A stretch of DNA of 64,000 nt from CAWCJL01 sp963795775. GTDB taxonomy: Bacteria > Acidobacteriota > Terriglobia > Terriglobales > Acidobacteriaceae. The position numbers were made by a program, and so were the translations under genes. The notes below the pieces were generated by a model. It had not been told where the DNA came from, ran no database searches, and saw only the letters and a program-made list of their open reading frames with translations. This document shows, piece after piece, positions 60,169 to 64,000 of this stretch. Position 1 is the first letter of the stretch; each line of letters begins with the position of its first letter. The stretch lies in the NCBI GenBank assembly GCA_963795775.1, contig CAWCJL010000002.1:782291-846290 (forward strand). Direction: 5' to 3'.

Positions 60169-61800
60169 TCAGTTCAGTTGCTGGATAAGGGTTGATATCT
60201 GCCCTTCGTCCTGGATCACGGCAATGACATCGGATATATCTCCGATCGGGCCGCCGTCATTCACGTAAAGCGCATAAGCCAGGCGACGCCCGCTGCGCGC
60301 GTCGATGTAGCCGGCAAGTACCTGCGCCTTGATCTGGCCATCCTCCAGGTAGGTGCCGGTCTTGGCGAAGACTTTGCCCCGGGCTGGGCTGTCGATACCG
60401 ATCTCCGCGAGCGAGCCATCCACGCCCAGGATGGGAATAGCGTGGAAGTACGCAGGGAAGGCTCTCCGCCGGCTCATGTTACGGAGCAGGTTCACGGTCG
60501 TTTCCGCGGAAGCACGGCTGTCCGGACTGCCGCTGCCGTTGGTGGGAAACAGAAAGCCGTTGCCGTTCAGGTGATACTGCTCCGTCAGGGTGTCACGCTC
60601 CACATTGAGGGCTTTCGGCATGGTGTTCACGCCGTTGGCGAGACCGAAGAGCATCAGGCTCAAATTGGCACCGAGATTGTGACTTACCTTCAGAATGAGC
60701 TTCGTATATTGCTCATACGGAGCCGATAACAGCTCGGCTACCCTGGTGTCGTCGCGATAGGAACTCGCCGGCGGGAGCTTGCTCGCCGGGTTTGGCGCAA
60801 CCAGTGGCGCATTTACCGTGACGCCAGCTCTTCTCAGAGCCTCGATGAAGATGGTGCGCGCGAATGCAGCGGGGTCCTGTGGACCCTGGGGGTCGTCGAT
60901 GCGGAAGGTCTGGACCAGCGTTTTCACGCCCGGAAGAGGAGGGGTATAGCCGACGGCGATCTGTCCGCTGACGACGCCGTGATGTGCATCCACATGGGTC
61001 AGGGTCACTCCGGTCGTTTTTCCGGCGGCTACGGTTACGACATCACTGGTGACCTGGAAGGCTGCGGTGTGCGGTCTCCATTCCACGCGGGCCCGCTCGC
61101 CGGGCTTGGTCGGCAGGATGGTTACGTCAATGCGATTGTCGTTCACGATGATGGGCGTGATCTGGAGTTTCTGGTTGGGAACCCGGAAGGCCTTGAACAG
61201 GCGATCGTCCACGATGACATCGCCGGAAATCTTCTTGATGCCGGAAGCGGCGACCTGATCGGCGAGTTTATCGAAGCCGGCAAGAGGGTTGGGCCTGGTG
61301 AGAATGGCGCTGCCCAGATTGTTCGCGTCGCAATGATCGAAGTCGGTGACCGCGACAGTGCCATTGCCGTTGTCGCGGCCACCCATCGTCAGGTCTCCCT
61401 TGGCAACCAGGATCAGATCACCATCGAGATCGCCGGAGCCATCCACCTTCCCATTGCGGAAGACCGGCGTGATGAACCGGTGATTGGGGCCGAGCTTTGT
61501 CAGAGTGACGCCGACCGAATACAGCTTCCGCACGGAGCCGGTGAGCAGCTTGTCGTGCGAATGCAGATCGTAGATCACGTGGCCTGACTTCATGTCCACC
61601 ACGCGCAATCCCCAGGTCGCCTGGGAATAGCGAGATTTTTCCATGATGGCGCGGATGGCTTTAGGCAGCTCGCGATGACAACTGCCGGCAAAGCCGGTAG
61701 CGCCAAGGCCGAGCAGGAGAACAGCAAAGGCAATAGAGCGGAACGCTCGTGAGGACAGCGTGAACACTGCATGGTGCCGGGGGCCTGTCTGGTCGTGCAT
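60169..61800 (-). CDS. dacB: D-alanyl-D-alanine carboxypeptidase/endopeptidase (PBP4 type)
   Basis: A 543-residue exported S13 family enzyme trimming peptidoglycan peptides. The signal helix is SIAFAVLLLGLGATGFAG. Active-site motifs: SVRK (SxxK) in LLTGSVRKLYSVG, SHN in KVSHNLGANLSL, and KTG in VFAKTGTYLEDG. The large insert between SxxK and SxN, typical of PBP4, runs about 150-330. ATG 61800 has AGGAGAG seven bases upstream; the longer frame to 62022 is rejected. Divergent from the amylase gene. Confidence 0.92.
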   Translation of the reverse strand: MHDQTGPRHHAVFTLSSRAFRSIAFAVLLLGLGATGFAGSCHRELPKAIRAIMEKSRYSQATWGLRVVDMKSGHVIYDLHSHDKLLTGSVRKLYSVGVTLTKLGPNHRFITPVFRNGKVDGSGDLDGDLILVAKGDLTMGGRDNGNGTVAVTDFDHCDANNLGSAILTRPNPLAGFDKLADQVAASGIKKISGDVIVDDRLFKAFRVPNQKLQITPIIVNDNRIDVTILPTKPGERARVEWRPHTAAFQVTSDVVTVAAGKTTGVTLTHVDAHHGVVSGQIAVGYTPPLPGVKTLVQTFRIDDPQGPQDPAAFARTIFIEALRRAGVTVNAPLVAPNPASKLPPASSYRDDTRVAELLSAPYEQYTKLILKVSHNLGANLSLMLFGLANGVNTMPKALNVERDTLTEQYHLNGNGFLFPTNGSGSPDSRASAETTVNLLRNMSRRRAFPAYFHAIPILGVDGSLAEIGIDSPARGKVFAKTGTYLEDGQIKAQVLAGYIDARSGRRLAYALYVNDGGPIGDISDVIAVIQDEGQISTLIQQLN

Positions 61801-62098
61801 GCAAACTCTCCTGGCTGGAAAGAGACGTTGTCGTGCGATGCAGGCTTGAGGGGGATTACGCACCTGCTGTCCGTTGCAGCGCAGCGGCGCGGCAAGAAGT
61901 TGAACTGCCCTTTTGCGCAGCGACGCTGAGAAGATCTCTCCGAGCCCTCTCTTTATACGCTGCATTCCACGGGGATTCGAGAGTTTATATGTCTCCCTGC
62001 GTGGCAAGGTGGTGCACGTCAATTTTGTGCTCGATTTTTAGCGTGCCGGCGTGGAAGAATCTGGGCCGGAAAGAAATGCCGCTCATGCCGATCTGTAG

Positions 62099-63943
62099 AT
62101 GACGCGGATGCGTTCGCCTCCCCCGCGAGCGAAGGTAAACGAAATAGACGATTACTTTGCCCCAGGCTGGAGAGTGATAGCTGTGAAGTCAAACGACGGA
62201 GTGGCGCCGACGAAATGCATCCTGCTCACTGCAGGGCTGATTGCCCTTATGCTCTTTCCTTGTGCCTGGGCGCAGAAACGCACCAGCAACGAGCGCAGTT
62301 CAGGGGATTACCGCTCCAGAACTATCTACTTTCTCCTGGCTGACCGCTTTCACCCGCATCAGCCGTATGATCCCTATGTCGATCCGGAGTATCCGACGGC
62401 AACCAATCATGTGAACTGCTTCGTGGTGGCCTGCAACCAGGAAACGGAGTTCCGCAGCTACTGGGGAGGAGATATCCAAGGCGTCATCCAGAAGCTGGAC
62501 TACTTGCAGGACCTCGGCATTTCTTCGATCTGGATCACACCGCTGATGGAAAACGTCAGGGCATATGTTCCGGATACCGGCTATGGTACTGGCTACCATG
62601 GCTACTGGGTACAGAACTACTATCGCGTGAATCAGCACTTCGGCAACTGGGAAGATGTCGAAAAGCTCAGCAACGAGATGCACGCCCGTGGCATGCGATA
62701 CATGCAGGACATCACGCTGAACCACTCCAATCCTCTGGACAACCACGTCTACGGGAAGTTGTTTGAATCTACCGACAAAGATCGAGTTTTCATCCAGAGT
62801 TATGAGCACGATTACGACCACGCCACAGGCCAGCGCTTTTACAAGCACTACGAAAGCTATCACGCTTGCAAGGAGGCGAAAAACCTCCCCGACTATCAGT
62901 GGGACTACTGGCAGCTACACCATTGCCTGCTCGCGGACCTCAGCGGTTATAACCAGCGGGATCCGTCGGTTGCCGATTATCTGCTCGGAGCAGGCAAGCT
63001 ATGGATTGATCACGGCGTCGATGATTACCGGCTGGATGCGGTCAAGTTCCCATTCCCCGAGTTCATTGCGAGGTACACAGCCACGATGCGCGAGCACCTT
63101 GAGGCGCTGGACCGGCCGTCTCCCTACATTGTTGGCGAGTGGTCGAGCGGTGGGGTGGGCGACGCGAAGTCCCTTCGATTTGCGAACAATTACAAGTACT
63201 TCGGAACCAACATTCTCGATTTCAAACTTGCCGTAGCGCTTAACCAGTTCATTGGCGGAGCGTACGAGGATTCGTCGCAAAGGCTCGACGGGCGCGCCCT
63301 GGACAGCCTGCTTCGCCAACGCATAACTGCCTTCCACGGGCGAGATAGCTGGCAGGGAACGTTCCTGGATAACCATGATCAGATCCGGACGCTGGGCCGG
63401 CTGAAGATCATTGGCGTGGCCGACGAAGCCGAGCGCGAGCGGCGCATGGACCTGGGTACTGTTCTGCTGATGACGCTGCGCGGCATTCCGATCATCTACT
63501 ACGGCGACGAGCAGTATCTGGCTTACTACAACGCGGACGTGACGAAAGCTCCCGACGTGAACTCTGGGAGCGACGATCCGTACAACCGTCCCGGGCTTAA
63601 CCGCTGGAATCAAAATACACCGGCGTTCAAGACGATCCAGGCGCTCGCAAACCTAAGAAAGCACAACCCGGCTATCTCGAAGGGCAAATACGTCACCATT
63701 TACGCGAGCAGGAATGTCCTCGTGTTCGAGAGGATTCACGAGAAGGAAGTAGTCCTTGTCGCGGTAAATCGCGGAAAAGATACCACCCTCACCCTGCCGG
63801 GACACCTTTGCCTGGACAAGGGCGTCCACACCGGGCTGCTGAGCGAGGCGAGCGAAGCGAACCGGGGAAACTATCTGTCTGTCGAATCCGGCAGATCGGT
63901 CCTACACCTTAATCGGTTGAGTTCACTCGTCATACAGCCGTAA
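62099..63943 (+). CDS. Secreted GH13 alpha-amylase/CGTase-like enzyme
   Basis: A glycoside hydrolase family 13 enzyme of about 570-614 residues. Signal segment KCILLTAGLIALMLFPCAWA. Catalytic residues: nucleophile Asp in DDYRLDAVKFPF, acid/base Glu in YIVGEWSSG, and transition-state Asp in TFLDNHDQIRT; region I is MQDITLNHSN, where DVVxNH is expected and has DITLNH. Region SYWGGDIQGVIQKLDYLQDLGISSIWITP is typical of cyclodextrinase-like or CGTase-like members. The start is uncertain: ATG 62099 gives a long N-terminus before the signal helix; GTG codons at 62184 or 62202 would make a standard signal peptide. Confidence 0.88.
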   Translation: MTRMRSPPPRAKVNEIDDYFAPGWRVIAVKSNDGVAPTKCILLTAGLIALMLFPCAWAQKRTSNERSSGDYRSRTIYFLLADRFHPHQPYDPYVDPEYPTATNHVNCFVVACNQETEFRSYWGGDIQGVIQKLDYLQDLGISSIWITPLMENVRAYVPDTGYGTGYHGYWVQNYYRVNQHFGNWEDVEKLSNEMHARGMRYMQDITLNHSNPLDNHVYGKLFESTDKDRVFIQSYEHDYDHATGQRFYKHYESYHACKEAKNLPDYQWDYWQLHHCLLADLSGYNQRDPSVADYLLGAGKLWIDHGVDDYRLDAVKFPFPEFIARYTATMREHLEALDRPSPYIVGEWSSGGVGDAKSLRFANNYKYFGTNILDFKLAVALNQFIGGAYEDSSQRLDGRALDSLLRQRITAFHGRDSWQGTFLDNHDQIRTLGRLKIIGVADEAERERRMDLGTVLLMTLRGIPIIYYGDEQYLAYYNADVTKAPDVNSGSDDPYNRPGLNRWNQNTPAFKTIQALANLRKHNPAISKGKYVTIYASRNVLVFERIHEKEVVLVAVNRGKDTTLTLPGHLCLDKGVHTGLLSEASEANRGNYLSVESGRSVLHLNRLSSLVIQP

Positions 63944-64000
63944 GACCGCCCGAATGCCGATCTGCGGATCTCCAGGCGTCGGACCGAATCTACTTGCCGA

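Noticed and set aside
1..64000. tRNA or rRNA genes
   Set aside because: No stretch with a convincing T-arm GGTTCRA and matching acceptor stem was found by eye; a covariance search could still find one.

Overview
The window looks like a chromosomal segment of an Acidobacteriota bacterium, most likely class Terriglobia. This rests on the GC-rich genes, an Oar-type TonB-dependent receptor with a carboxypeptidase-regulatory-like N-terminus, a Tat-exported Gfo/Idh oxidoreductase paired with a DUF1080 protein, and dense intergenic repeats (CCGCAGGTCCTTCGACT...CTCAGGATGACA and AGCAGATCCCTCGGCT...CTCGGGATGACA) that I remember from Terriglobia genomes. The taxonomy is inference; no rRNA or tRNA gene is present. 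No transposase, phage gene or CRISPR array was found.

Layout. 1-10 kb: orphan lycopene-cyclase-like membrane protein, EF-G paralogue, three-domain acyl-AMP ligase/ACP/acyltransferase and hemB, separated by repeat blocks. 10-18 kb: zinc-ribbon membrane protein, frameshifted mutS2, then a type III polyketide synthase / FAD oxidoreductase / methyltransferase locus resembling srsABC-type phenolic-lipid loci, a cytidylate-kinase-like protein and a TPR lipoprotein-like secreted protein. 18-23.4 kb: accessory zone with small secreted and membrane proteins, a decayed fragment of a DUF1440-like gene, and a lower-GC island encoding a TIR/deoxyribosyltransferase-like protein with a winged-helix-like C-terminus. 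23.4-25.5 kb: dnaN with a 600-bp non-coding upstream region. 25.5-29 kb: secreted hydrolase and parallel beta-helix protein. 29-44 kb: housekeeping genes folK, nadD, rsfS, (TonB receptor inserted on the other strand), rlmH, cobO, accD, folC, plsC, a class-I amidotransferase-like hydrolase, rsmG, two parS sites, parA, parB. 44-53.5 kb: HU, DUF2461, ruvA, a membrane-anchored MutS-like ATPase, Kdo hydroxylase, GH79 and DinB proteins. 53.8-64 kb: M28 peptidase, thrS, Gfo/Idh and DUF1080 pair, PBP4-type carboxypeptidase, GH13 amylase.

The combination rsmG-parS-parA-parB with dnaN 17 kb away suggests the window lies in the origin-proximal part of the chromosome.

At least four genes (mutS2, the FAD oxidoreductase, the TonB receptor, parA) carry single-base-type reading-frame disruptions; parA has two that compensate each other. 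An essential-type gene with paired compensating shifts argues that at least some are consensus errors, so frameshifted genes here should not automatically be read as dead. The best candidates for undescribed biology are the TIR-like/winged-helix protein at 22.6-23.3 kb, the type III PKS locus, and the composite repeat families.
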